The notes under the pieces: generated by a model | What the model saw: the letters and a program-made list of their open reading frames with translations, nothing else | The model's database searches: none | Told to the model about the DNA's origin: nothing | Position numbers and translations under genes: made by a program | Part shown: in pieces, positions 7,713 to 16,656 of the stretch | Layout of the letters: every line of letters begins with the position of its first letter | Position numbering within the stretch: the first letter of the stretch is position 1 | Assembly (NCBI RefSeq): GCF_001039005.1 | Contig: NZ_LDWR01000034.1 | Span: 1-64,000, forward strand | Reading direction: 5' to 3' | Source: Burkholderia cepacia | GTDB lineage: Bacteria > Pseudomonadota > Gammaproteobacteria > Burkholderiales > Burkholderiaceae | DNA: 64,000 nt

Positions 7713-10436
7713 TCAGTGCGAGCTGGTCTGCCGTATCCGCATCACGTCGGACGAACCGCTGGCCGTCATGCGCGTGTAGTCCGCATTCGGCCCGGACGGC
7801 GGCGTCAGGTTGTCGGCGGCCGCCCATTGCGTCGGTGTCGCCGACAGCGCGTAGTTCATCGTGCCGCCGTTGGCGATCCTGCCCAGCGGCAGCCACGAAC
7901 CCGCGTAGTCCGCACCATTGACCTTCAGCGACTGGATATACGCGAACGACGGGTGACCCGAGTCGTCCATCGCGACCTGCTTGTCGCTTTCGAGCCGCAG
8001 CGTCTTGCCGTTGCCGAGCCAGACGGTGATCCCGCTGAACTGCGGCGTGGACAACGTGAGCCCGGCTTCCGACGGAATGACCGGGAACATGCCGAGCGCC
8101 GCCCACACGTACCAGCTCGACGTCGCACCCATGTCGTCGTTGCCCGGCAGCCCGTCGCGACCGGTCGTGAATGCTTCCGACATGATGATCGGGAGAACGT
8201 ACTGTGCGCCGCTCGGCTGCCCGGCCCAGTTGTACCCCCACGGCGACTGGAACGACGGTTCGTTGCCGATGTACAGGTTGTCGGACGATTGGCCGCCGTT
8301 CAGGTCGCTGGAGGCCGGCACGGTCGAGAACGGCGTCGTGATCGCAAACAGCTTGTTCAGCCGCGTGACGGCCGCCTGCTTGCCGCCGATCGCGTCGATC
8401 AGCGCGGTCCAGTCCTGCGCGAAAGTCCAGAAGTAGTTCGGCTCCGTCGATTCATGGAACTCACCCTGCACGAGCGTACCCAGCGTGCCGGGAGGCGAGC
8501 CGGCCGGCGGTGCATTGCGCGCGGCAATCACCTTGTTCGTGTAGTCGAAGATGTTGCGCCACCAGCCTGCCCGCGTGTACAGCGTGCCGATGTTGTCCGG
8601 CGTCACGCCGACCGACGGCGCATTCAGCACGCTCGCCGGCAGCGCCTGCAGGAACGCGGCCGCCGAGCGGTCGCTCAGCACGCGCTCGATGGTCGCGGAC
8701 GACGAGTGACCGTCGTCGCTCTGCGACAGGTAGTGGGCCGACAGGAAATGGGCCAGCCCCCCATCGCTCGGGCGGTCGTTGCAGGCACTCGACGGGTCGA
8801 ACACGGATTGCTTGGTCAGGCGCGCGGCCGACACCAGATCGAAGTCGGTCGCACCGAACTTGTAGGCGCCTGCAATCACGTTCAGTGCGTTGTCGCCCGC
8901 CATCGGCGTCGAGTCGTCGCTGCCGTCGACCCAGTGCGGGAATGCGCCGCATTGCAACGCGTCGACGACGAGCGACTGCATCATGTCGCTCGATTCCTTC
9001 GGCGCGAGAAGCGCCAGCAGTTGCGCCTGCGACCGGTACGTGTCCCACAGCGAGAAGCCCGTGTAGTGGTTGCCGGCTCCGCCCTGCGAACCGTCGCCGC
9101 GCCGGAACGCGTAGTCGCCGACCCTGGCCGTCGCGCGCGGCGGAATGGTGCCGCTCTGGTCGACCGACTTCGGATAGCTGCCGTCCGGGTTCCTCGGCTG
9201 GCGCATGCTGCGGAATTCGCCGTTCGTGTCGCTATAGAGCGTCGGCGTGCCGAACACGTGATAGAGCGCGGTGTAGAACTTCGTGAGGTTCGCCTTCTGC
9301 GTTGCGTTCAGCGACGCGGGATTCGCGGCCTGGTCGATCTGGACCGTGTTGAGGCGGTCGTTCCACAAGCCTGATGCGTTCGTGCGTGCATCGTCGAACG
9401 CCAGCTTCTCGCCTTCGTCGTGCAGATTGCGCTGCGCGTTCTCGACGCTGACCGACGAGACGCCGACCTTCACGGTCACCGTCCTGTCGGAGTCGGTCAG
9501 GTCGAACTGCAGCGTTGCCGCGCCGTTGCTGACGGTATTCACCGCCGACGTGCCGGCTTGCTTGCGCAACGGCTTGTCGAAAGTTGCGTAGAAATACACG
9601 GGCGCATTCCACACCGTGCCGTACGGCGTGCAGAACGCCGGCGCCACGGCCTGCCCGCTCATCGACTTGCCGTCGCTCGCGATCGCCAGCGTGACCTTCT
9701 TGGCGGTGACCTTCGTGCTACCCGAATCGCTGTTGCCGTTCAGCTTCGCGTCGATCGAGAAGAAACCCTTGTCCTTGTTCGTGTATGTGAAGCGCGCAAT
9801 GCCGGAGCGGGCGGTCGCGCTCAACTCCGTCACGATCCCGTTCGCGAGGCGGACCTTGTAGTACCCGGGTTCGGCCGTTTCATCCGCATAGTTATACCCG
9901 ATGCCGATCGGCCGGCCGCCGGACGCGACCGCGGTCGCGGCATCGCTCGGCAGCATCGCGACCGCGCCCTGCCCCGGGCAGCCGACGCCGCTCAGGTGCG
10001 TCACGCTGAAGAAGTCGATCGTGCCGCCCGACCCGCCCGACGACAGGTAGCCGCCCGAACCGTTGAAGTCGTAGCGCGGCGTGTTCGGCCCGAAATTCAC
10101 CATGCCGAACGGCACCGTCGCGCCCGGGCTCACGTTACCCGCGTAACCGGAGTCCGAGTTGACCTGCGTGCCGATGAGCGGATTGACGAACTGCGTCAGC
10201 TGCATGTTGGTGCGCTTGGGCGGGGTCGGCTGCGACGGTTGCCCTGGTTGCGACGGCCCCGAAGTCGGTGGCGGCGAGGTCGACGGCGTGTCTCCCGCGC
10301 CATTGGCAGGTGTCGCGCCAATGGTGGATGTCGCGCCATTGGCAGATGTCGACGCGCTGTTCAAATCGTCGCCGCCACACGCGGCAAGCGCTGCGCAAGT
10401 CAGTGCAGCGACGATCAAGAGTCGTGGATTTTTCAT
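7713..10436 (-). CDS. GH92 alpha-mannosidase-like lipoprotein
   Basis: A large calcium-dependent exo-alpha-mannosidase-type enzyme (family GH92). The signal peptide MKNPRLLIVAALTCAALAAC ends in a lipobox, followed by a Ser/Pro/Thr linker. The N-terminal beta domain begins FVNPLIGTQ; the catalytic (alpha/alpha)6 barrel holds SLWDTYRSQAQL, GNEPSFQSPWGYNWAGQP and GLPGNDDMGATSSWYVWAALGMFP, all family signatures. An upstream in-frame GTG at 10484 has a better ribosome site (AGGAGG) and would add 16 residues before the same signal peptide, so the true start may be there. Being first in the operon with GH2, it likely removes alpha-mannose from mannan or N-glycan-like material outside the cell. Confidence 0.85.
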   Translation of the reverse strand: MKNPRLLIVAALTCAALAACGGDDLNSASTSANGATSTIGATPANGAGDTPSTSPPPTSGPSQPGQPSQPTPPKRTNMQLTQFVNPLIGTQVNSDSGYAGNVSPGATVPFGMVNFGPNTPRYDFNGSGGYLSSGGSGGTIDFFSVTHLSGVGCPGQGAVAMLPSDAATAVASGGRPIGIGYNYADETAEPGYYKVRLANGIVTELSATARSGIARFTYTNKDKGFFSIDAKLNGNSDSGSTKVTAKKVTLAIASDGKSMSGQAVAPAFCTPYGTVWNAPVYFYATFDKPLRKQAGTSAVNTVSNGAATLQFDLTDSDRTVTVKVGVSSVSVENAQRNLHDEGEKLAFDDARTNASGLWNDRLNTVQIDQAANPASLNATQKANLTKFYTALYHVFGTPTLYSDTNGEFRSMRQPRNPDGSYPKSVDQSGTIPPRATARVGDYAFRRGDGSQGGAGNHYTGFSLWDTYRSQAQLLALLAPKESSDMMQSLVVDALQCGAFPHWVDGSDDSTPMAGDNALNVIAGAYKFGATDFDLVSAARLTKQSVFDPSSACNDRPSDGGLAHFLSAHYLSQSDDGHSSSATIERVLSDRSAAAFLQALPASVLNAPSVGVTPDNIGTLYTRAGWWRNIFDYTNKVIAARNAPPAGSPPGTLGTLVQGEFHESTEPNYFWTFAQDWTALIDAIGGKQAAVTRLNKLFAITTPFSTVPASSDLNGGQSSDNLYIGNEPSFQSPWGYNWAGQPSGAQYVLPIIMSEAFTTGRDGLPGNDDMGATSSWYVWAALGMFPVIPSEAGLTLSTPQFSGITVWLGNGKTLRLESDKQVAMDDSGHPSFAYIQSLKVNGADYAGSWLPLGRIANGGTMNYALSATPTQWAAADNLTPPSGPNADYTRMTASGSSDVMRIRQTSSH

Positions 10437-10585
10437 TTTTCGTTTAGTGATGTTAATTAAAATGAATCGTCCGGCGTCGACCACCGCCGCCCTCCTCCTG
10501 CATCCGGGAATGTCACAGGCTTCCCAGGGGCTTACAGTGCCGTAACGACTGTTTATTCACCACGAGAAGTTTCCCGAATTTTCAG

Positions 10586-10603
10586 TTTGTTTAACTAAAC
10601 AAA
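10586..10603. promoter_or_regulatory. Palindromic operator candidate upstream of the glycosidase operon
   Basis: TTTGTTTA-AC-TAAACAAA is a perfect 8-bp inverted repeat with a 2-bp centre, in a locally AT-rich patch about 100-150 bp upstream of the GH92 start and facing the beta-propeller gene's 3' end on the other side. It is a likely repressor site for the GH92-GH2 operon; the regulator is not in this window. The rest of 10604-10790 shows nothing recognisable. Confidence 0.5.
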
Positions 10604-10790
10604 TGGGAGTTAAGTGTCTTTGGGTACAAATTGCCGCTATTTGTTGCGTTGCAGCGGCGCTGGAGAGGGTCGTGCACCGGCAAGCGCCCGGCAAAATCCG
10701 GGCGCCGCGTGACCGCGGGGATGAGAATGAATCGCCGACGCTCGCGCCGGCACGTGCGTCAGTGTCGGCGTCGGAGCGATACGACGCGCA

Positions 10791-11978
10791 TCAGCGCGGC
10801 AACGTCCTCAACGACGACGGCCCGCCCGTCAGCGCAATCCGCTTGCCCGTATCGCGCAGCTTGCCGCCTTCCACCACATACAGCGCAAGCTGCCGTTCGA
10901 CGTTGAACTGCACGATCACGTGCCGGCTGTCGGCGGTAAAGACGATCCCCTGCGCCGCTTCGCCTCCGGGCAACTCGCTGGTCTTCACCGCCTGCCCGTC
11001 GCGGATCTCGAACAGCAGCACCTTGCCGAGCTTGTGGCGGCCCGGATTGTCGGGCGTCAGGTTCGAGCCGTCCATCGCCTGCACGGCGATCCACTTCCCG
11101 TTCGGCGAAATCGCGACGCCTTCCGGCAGCGACGGCACCGTCAGGTACTGGACCGTGCGGAACGGCACGCGCGACACGTCGATCAGCGCGATCGAATCGG
11201 CGTCGCCCGCGAGCGTGCCCGTATAGCCCGGCAGCCCCGCGAGCCCGACGTTGCTGACGACGGCCCAGCGGTTGTCGCTCGACACGTCGATCGTGTACGG
11301 CGCGACGCCGGTGCTCAGGCGCGTGCCGCTGTCGGTCACCTTGCCGTCGTCGACGTTCAGCACCGCGACGCCCTGCTCGTCGCGCAACGACACGAGCGCA
11401 TGCTTGCCGTCGTGCGTGAAGCTGATCCCGGCCAGCCGCTTCTTGCCGATCTTCAGGTTGCCGTCGAGCGTCGCATGCGTGCCGTCGATGCGCAGGATCG
11501 AGACGCTGCCGTCGACGTTCGCGACGAGCGCGAGCCGGCCCGAGCGGTCGATCGCGATCCCTTGCGGATGGGCGCCGAGTTCGATGCGCGTGATCGCGGG
11601 CGGCGCGGCGTCGAGATTCACGACCTGCAGGAACGTGTCATACACGAGCTGCTTCGCGGCCGTGTCGTAACGCGTCGGCGCGCCGACGAGCGCGAGCTTC
11701 GCGTCGGGCGTGATCGCGACGGCCTGCGGCGGCCCCTGGATGCCGTTCTCGACATCGACCTGCAGGGCAACCTTCGGCGGGAACGTGCTGGCGTCGAGCA
11801 GCGTCAGCGTGTCGGCGGGCGGTGAGGCCAGATAGGTGTCGCGGCCTTCGACGCGTTGATACTTGCCGTCGTTGCCGGACACGATCCAGTCGGCGGCGTG
11901 CACGGCAACAGCGGTCGTAACGAGGGTCAGCGCGGCGAGCAGGCGCGCGCTGCGCAGGTGGAAAGGCTTCGAATGCAT
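10791..11978 (-). CDS. Periplasmic YVTN-type beta-propeller protein
   Basis: A 395-residue protein with a signal peptide (RSARLLAALTLVTTAVAVHA, cleaved before ADWIV) and repeated beta-propeller blades of the YVTN/lactonase-like class (PQAVAITPDAKLALVG, PQGIAIDRSGRLALVAN, LPEGVAISPNGKWIAVQ). It is the last gene of the leftward catabolic operon, 122 bp after the M81 peptidase. Such proteins act as binding scaffolds or hydrolases; no catalytic residue assignment is possible. The start at 11978 is the one giving a proper signal peptide, with CGGAGA upstream. Confidence 0.75.
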   Translation of the reverse strand: MHSKPFHLRSARLLAALTLVTTAVAVHAADWIVSGNDGKYQRVEGRDTYLASPPADTLTLLDASTFPPKVALQVDVENGIQGPPQAVAITPDAKLALVGAPTRYDTAAKQLVYDTFLQVVNLDAAPPAITRIELGAHPQGIAIDRSGRLALVANVDGSVSILRIDGTHATLDGNLKIGKKRLAGISFTHDGKHALVSLRDEQGVAVLNVDDGKVTDSGTRLSTGVAPYTIDVSSDNRWAVVSNVGLAGLPGYTGTLAGDADSIALIDVSRVPFRTVQYLTVPSLPEGVAISPNGKWIAVQAMDGSNLTPDNPGRHKLGKVLLFEIRDGQAVKTSELPGGEAAQGIVFTADSRHVIVQFNVERQLALYVVEGGKLRDTGKRIALTGGPSSLRTLPR

Positions 11979-12100
11979 GGCGGTCGGGTCTCCGGATCGG
12001 TTGCGGACGCAATGGATTGCTCGACCCTGCTGCTCGACGGGTCGATGCCATCGCATGATGCCCGAAAGCGGACGAAGCCGGCGTCTCGCGCCCGTTTCCG

Positions 12101-13603
12101 TCAGGCCATCGTTCGCGCGCCAGGCGCCCACCCGTCGACGTCGTCGAGCGGATACACGGGCCGCGCAAGCCGCTCGTAGCGAAACAGGCCGTAGTCCGAG
12201 CCCGTCACGCCGCGGCTGTCGCATTCGACCAGCGCGGCCGCGATCGGCACGAACACCGGCCGGCAATACATCCGCGACTTCAGCAGCAGGAAGCGCGCGC
12301 GGCGCGGATCGACGCCGACGCTCTCGAACACGCCGAGATCCCACGGCTCCTGCGTGCGTTCGGTGACGACGAGCGTCGCCGCGCCGATGTCGAGCACGGC
12401 CGTGCGGCCCATGTACGCGCGCTGGCCCGTATAAGTCGGCCCCGTGATCAGGTATTCGCCGTCGGTTATCGCGCGCACGACGCCCGTCGCGCGAAACGGC
12501 TCGCGCCGCACGCCGCCGTGCGACGGCAGCCGGTTGCCGACCGGCACCGCGACGGTCGCGCCGACGCCTGCATCGATCAGCGCCGCGACCGCTTGCGGGT
12601 CGCACACCGGCCCGCTGACGATGCCGTCGAGCCCGTGCGCGAGCGCGGCCTCGAGCAGGTCCATCGTGTCGCACGGGCCGCCCGACATGCAGTTGTCGCC
12701 GTGATCGAGCATCAGCACGGGGCGGTCCGCGCCGCGCGCGAGCGCCGCGGCCTGCGCGACCGACTCCGCGAGCGGCGCACTGCGGTACACGAACTCGTCG
12801 CGCGCCGCCCAGATCTGCCGCGCGATGCGCTCGGCCACCGCATCGGCCACGGCGCGGTCGCCGTCGGCCACCACGACGACGCTGATGCACGGTGCGGGAA
12901 TGTCCGCGAGCGAGAAGCCGGGCAACACCGACACCGCGAGCATCCCGTCGGCCTCGGCGGCGCGCGCGGCCTCCACCGCGCGCCGCATCGCGCCTTCCGC
13001 GCTCGCGCTGCGCAGCGTCGACGTCATCAGCGGCGGCTGCCGCCACGCGAGCACGGGCCGCGCGCGACCGTGGAGCCGGTCGAGCAGCACGCGCGCCGCA
13101 TGCTCGCCCGTCTCGTACATGTCGACGTGCGGATAGGTCTTGAAACTGACGATCACGTCCGCATGGTCGATCATCGTCTGCGTGACGTTCGCATGCAGAT
13201 CGAGCGCGACCGCAATCGGTGCGTCGGGCAGCGCCACGCGCACGCGCGCGAGCAGGTCGCCCTCGCCGTCCGCGCTCTGCTCGGCGACCATCGCGCCGTG
13301 CAGGTCGAGCATCACCGCGTCGCAGCCGGGCGCGGCCGCGACGATCGCATCGCAGATCGCCGCGTACGCGTCGGCCGCGACGGGCCCGCTCGGGTTCGCG
13401 GCCGCCGATACCGGCGTCACGACTTCCGCGCCTTCGCGCGCGGCCGCGTCGAGGAACGCGGCCATCGCGGTGCGCATCCCGTGGTTCGCGCGATACGCGT
13501 CGTCGCCCCAGTCGGGGCCGTTGCGGCCGAACGCGGCAAGCGGCGTCGGCACCGGCGAGAACGTGTTGGTCTCGTGGTTCATGCGGGCGATCAGGATCTT
13601 CAT
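12101..13603 (-). CDS. M81 family metallopeptidase (MlrC-like)
   Basis: A 500-residue zinc peptidase of family M81, whose founder MlrC (microcystinase C) opens or degrades small cyclic-peptide products. The family signatures MNHETNTFSP (8-17), MLDLHGAM (metal-binding Asp/His), ALDLHANVT and KTYPHVDMYETG are intact, followed by the C-terminal MlrC domain (DHGDNCMSGGPCDT, QAVAALIDAGVGATV). It is cytoplasmic. Its ATG overlaps the stop of a 22-codon leader ORF by the sequence ATGA, so translation is probably coupled. In an operon with an aminotransferase and an aldehyde dehydrogenase, it probably hydrolyses an amide or small peptide that feeds amine catabolism. Confidence 0.85.
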   Translation of the reverse strand: MKILIARMNHETNTFSPVPTPLAAFGRNGPDWGDDAYRANHGMRTAMAAFLDAAAREGAEVVTPVSAAANPSGPVAADAYAAICDAIVAAAPGCDAVMLDLHGAMVAEQSADGEGDLLARVRVALPDAPIAVALDLHANVTQTMIDHADVIVSFKTYPHVDMYETGEHAARVLLDRLHGRARPVLAWRQPPLMTSTLRSASAEGAMRRAVEAARAAEADGMLAVSVLPGFSLADIPAPCISVVVVADGDRAVADAVAERIARQIWAARDEFVYRSAPLAESVAQAAALARGADRPVLMLDHGDNCMSGGPCDTMDLLEAALAHGLDGIVSGPVCDPQAVAALIDAGVGATVAVPVGNRLPSHGGVRREPFRATGVVRAITDGEYLITGPTYTGQRAYMGRTAVLDIGAATLVVTERTQEPWDLGVFESVGVDPRRARFLLLKSRMYCRPVFVPIAAALVECDSRGVTGSDYGLFRYERLARPVYPLDDVDGWAPGARTMA

Positions 13604-13668
13604 CGCGTGCGGCCCTCCGCGAGCGCGGCCGCGCCGCGCATGCCCCCGGTCATGTCCAGAACCTGCAT
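13600..13668 (-). CDS. 22-codon leader ORF overlapping the M81 gene
   Basis: Reads MQVLDMTGGMRGAAALAEGRTR and ends TGA, which overlaps the M81 start codon as ATGA. It has the better ribosome site of the two (CGAGGAG six bases before its ATG), whereas the M81 gene has no clear site of its own. This is the layout of translational coupling. It may encode a small functional peptide or only deliver ribosomes to the M81 gene; conservation would decide. Confidence 0.5.
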   Translation of the reverse strand: MQVLDMTGGMRGAAALAEGRTR

Positions 13669-13747
13669 CGTCGAACTCCTCGCAATCGATGAAACGGCGC
13701 GGCGCCCCGCAGGACGCCGCCGCCCGGTTGGCGCATCCGCGCGTCGC

Positions 13748-15172
13748 TCAAGCGTACCCCGTCGTGCCCTTCGTCTCCAGATATTCGACGAGGCCGAACT
13801 CCGCATACTCGCGCCCGTTGCCCGAACGCTTGTAGCCGCCGAACGGCGCGGCCGGGTTCCACGCCGGGTAGTTGATGTGGACATTGCCGACCCGCAACCG
13901 TGCCGCGACGCCGCGCGCACGCTCGAGATCCGTCGACTGCACGTAGGCCGCGAGCCCGTAGACCGAATCGTTCGCGAGCGCGACGGCCTCGTCCTCGGTC
14001 CGGTAGGTCATGATCGACAGCACCGGCCCGAAGATCTCCTCGCGTGCGATCGACATGTCCGGCGTGACGTTCGAAAACACCGTCGGCCGCACGTAGAACC
14101 CGTCGCCGAGCCCGTCCGGCCGCCCGGGGCCGCCGGCGACGAGCGTTGCGCCTTCCTCGATCCCGAGCCGGATGAAATGCTGGATGCGGTCGAACTGCGT
14201 GCGGCTGACCACCGGCCCGATACCGGTTTCCGGCGAACGCGGATCGCCGACGACGGTGCGTTCCGCTTCCCGGCGCGCGACCTGCTCGGCCAGCGCCAGA
14301 TGATCGGCGTGCACGAGCATGCGGGTCGGCGCATTGCACGACTGGCCGCTGTTGCTGAAGCAGCTGCGCACGCCGCGCGTGACCGCATCCTCGATGTCGG
14401 CGTCGGGCAGGATCAGGTTCGGGCTCTTGCTGCCGAGCTCCTGGTGCACGCGCTTCACGGTATCGGCCGCGGCCTTCGCGACCTCGACGCCCGCTCGCGT
14501 CGAACCCGTGAACGACACCATGTCGACATCCGGGTGCCGCGACAGCGCGTCGCCCACTTCATGCCCGTAGCCGTGCACGAGGTTGAACACGCCGGGCGGC
14601 ACGCCGGCTTCGTGCAGGATCTCCGCGAACAGGATCGCGCTGAACGGCGCGATCTCGCTCGGCTTGAGCACCATCGTGCAGCCGGCCGCGAGCGCCGGCG
14701 CGACCTTGCACACGATCTGGTTGATCGGCCAGTTCCACGGCGTGATCAGCGCGCACACGCCGATCGGTTCGTGCGACACCAGCAGCGAATCGGTCTGCGT
14801 GCTGAACCGGAACGACTGCAGCGCGCGGATCGTCTGCTCGAGGTGCGCGGTGCCGACCGCGGCCTGCATCGCGCGCGCGAACGCGATCGGCGCGCCCATC
14901 TCCTGGCTGATCGTTTGCGCGACCTCTTCGTAGCGGCGCTGGTAGATCTCGAGCACGCGCCGCAGCAGCGCGACGCGCTCGTCGACCGGCCAGCGCGAAT
15001 ACGTGTCGAATGCGCGCTTCGCCGCGCCGACCGCATGGTCGACGTCGGCCGCGCCGCCGATCCTGAGCTGCGCATACGGCTGCGCGGTGGCCGGGTCGAT
15101 CACGTCGATCGCCGGCGCGCCGGCCGGATCGAACCACTGGCCGTCGAGATAGGACTGTTGTGACGTTCGCAT
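13748..15172 (-). CDS. NAD(P)-dependent aldehyde dehydrogenase
   Basis: A 474-residue aldehyde dehydrogenase of normal length. ITPWNWP (143-149), catalytic Glu 245 in QELGSKS and nucleophile Cys 279 in SNSGQSC are all present, with EEIFGPVL near the end. AGGAGC is well spaced before the ATG. It lies 36 bp after the aminotransferase gene. Together they fit conversion of a primary amine to its aldehyde and then the acid, as in polyamine or omega-amino-acid breakdown. Confidence 0.9.
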   Translation of the reverse strand: MRTSQQSYLDGQWFDPAGAPAIDVIDPATAQPYAQLRIGGAADVDHAVGAAKRAFDTYSRWPVDERVALLRRVLEIYQRRYEEVAQTISQEMGAPIAFARAMQAAVGTAHLEQTIRALQSFRFSTQTDSLLVSHEPIGVCALITPWNWPINQIVCKVAPALAAGCTMVLKPSEIAPFSAILFAEILHEAGVPPGVFNLVHGYGHEVGDALSRHPDVDMVSFTGSTRAGVEVAKAAADTVKRVHQELGSKSPNLILPDADIEDAVTRGVRSCFSNSGQSCNAPTRMLVHADHLALAEQVARREAERTVVGDPRSPETGIGPVVSRTQFDRIQHFIRLGIEEGATLVAGGPGRPDGLGDGFYVRPTVFSNVTPDMSIAREEIFGPVLSIMTYRTEDEAVALANDSVYGLAAYVQSTDLERARGVAARLRVGNVHINYPAWNPAAPFGGYKRSGNGREYAEFGLVEYLETKGTTGYA

Positions 15173-15208
15173 CGAATGCTCCTGTTTTGACGGATGCCGG
15201 CGCCGCGC

Positions 15209-16606
15209 TCAGCGCGTCGCTCGCGCATAGGTATCGACGAGGATGTCGCGGATCTGCGCGACGAACCATACGATCTCGTCGCGCGACATCACGAGCGGCG
15301 GCGAGAACTGCACGATCGGCGTGCCTTCGTGATCGACGCCCGCGCGGCACAGCAGCCCCGCGTCGAAGATCGCGGGCGCGAGCAGCGTCGACACGAACGC
15401 CTGCGCGCTGATGCCGGTCGCCCAGCGGCGCGCGGCCTTGTCGGTCACGAGTTCGAGCGAGTAGTGATAACCGTCGCCGCGCACGTCGCCGACGCACGGC
15501 AATTCGAGCAGGCCGTCGAGCGTCTGGCGGAACACCGCTTCGTTGTCGCGGACGTTCGCGAGCACGCCTTCGCGCTCCATGATCGCGAGGTTCGCAAGCG
15601 CGGCCGTGCACGCAACCGGATGGCCGCCGTACGTCGCGCCGTGCAGGAACATCTGCTGCGGCCCGTCGAGCACCGCATCGACCACCGCGTCGCTCGCGAT
15701 CACGCCGCCGAGCGGCATGTAGCCCGACGCGATGCCTTTCGCGAACGTGATGATGTCCGGCTTCAGCCCGTAGCGCGCCGAGCCGAAATATTCGCCGAGC
15801 CGGCCGAACCCGCAGATCACTTCGTCGGCGACGAGCAGCACGCCGTGCCGGTCGCAGATGTCGCGCAGCCCGGCCGCGTAGCCGGCCGGCGGCGTCAGGC
15901 TGCCGCCCGCGTTCTGCAGCGGCTCGACGACGATCGCGGCCACCGTATCGGGACCTTCCTGCACGATCAGCGACTCGATCTCGTCGAGCAGGTGGCGCGT
16001 GAACTGCGCTTCGGTCTCGCCTGCCGGGCGGCCGTAGCGCTTGGTGTTGCCCACATGCCGCACGCCCGACATCAGCGGCTCGAAATGCTTGCGGAAGTTC
16101 GTCATCCCGTTCAGCGCGAGCGCGCCGAACGACGTGCCGTGATACGCGACGCGGCGCGCGATGAACTTGCGCCGCTGCGGCTCGCCGCGCGACTGGTGGT
16201 ACTGGCGCACCAGCTTGATCGCCGCTTCGTTCGACTCCGAGCCGCTCGACGTGAAGAACACGCGGTTCAGGCCCTCGGGCGCGAGCGCCGCGAGCTTGTG
16301 CGCGAGCCGGATCGCCGGTTCGTGGCCATAGCCCCAGTTGGTCGCAAAGGGCAGCCGCACCATCTGCTCGCGGATCGCGTCGCCGATCTCCGCACCGTGG
16401 CTGTAGCCGACCTGCACGCAGTACAGCCCGGCCAGCGCATCGAAATAGCGCTTGCCGTTGCGGTCGACGAGCCAGCAGCCTTCGCCGCGGTCGAACACGG
16501 TCAGCGCGTGGTCGCGATACGCATCGGCATGCGTGAAGTGCATCAGCAGGTGGCGCTTGCCGAGCGCCTGCAGGTCCGCATCGAGATTGACGTCAACAGC
16601 GTTCAT
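15209..16606 (-). CDS. Class III (omega) aminotransferase
   Basis: A 465-residue PLP enzyme of the class III family. SSGSESNE (120-127), DEVICGFGR (261-269) and the Schiff-base Lys 290 in TFAKGI are intact. AAGGAGGA precedes the ATG. Relatives act on putrescine, beta-alanine or other omega-amines with pyruvate as acceptor. The 50-bp gap to the permease gene upstream and 36-bp gap to the dehydrogenase downstream indicate one transcript. Confidence 0.88.
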   Translation of the reverse strand: MNAVDVNLDADLQALGKRHLLMHFTHADAYRDHALTVFDRGEGCWLVDRNGKRYFDALAGLYCVQVGYSHGAEIGDAIREQMVRLPFATNWGYGHEPAIRLAHKLAALAPEGLNRVFFTSSGSESNEAAIKLVRQYHQSRGEPQRRKFIARRVAYHGTSFGALALNGMTNFRKHFEPLMSGVRHVGNTKRYGRPAGETEAQFTRHLLDEIESLIVQEGPDTVAAIVVEPLQNAGGSLTPPAGYAAGLRDICDRHGVLLVADEVICGFGRLGEYFGSARYGLKPDIITFAKGIASGYMPLGGVIASDAVVDAVLDGPQQMFLHGATYGGHPVACTAALANLAIMEREGVLANVRDNEAVFRQTLDGLLELPCVGDVRGDGYHYSLELVTDKAARRWATGISAQAFVSTLLAPAIFDAGLLCRAGVDHEGTPIVQFSPPLVMSRDEIVWFVAQIRDILVDTYARATR

Positions 16607-16656
16607 GGATCATTCCTCCTTCAGGGTTTCAAGGCCGGCATCGCGCGCCAGGCCAT

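Noticed and set aside
12518-15163. 881-codon rightward open frame across the M81 and aldehyde dehydrogenase genes
   Set aside because: Antisense to two well-supported genes, with extreme Arg/His content and no domain.
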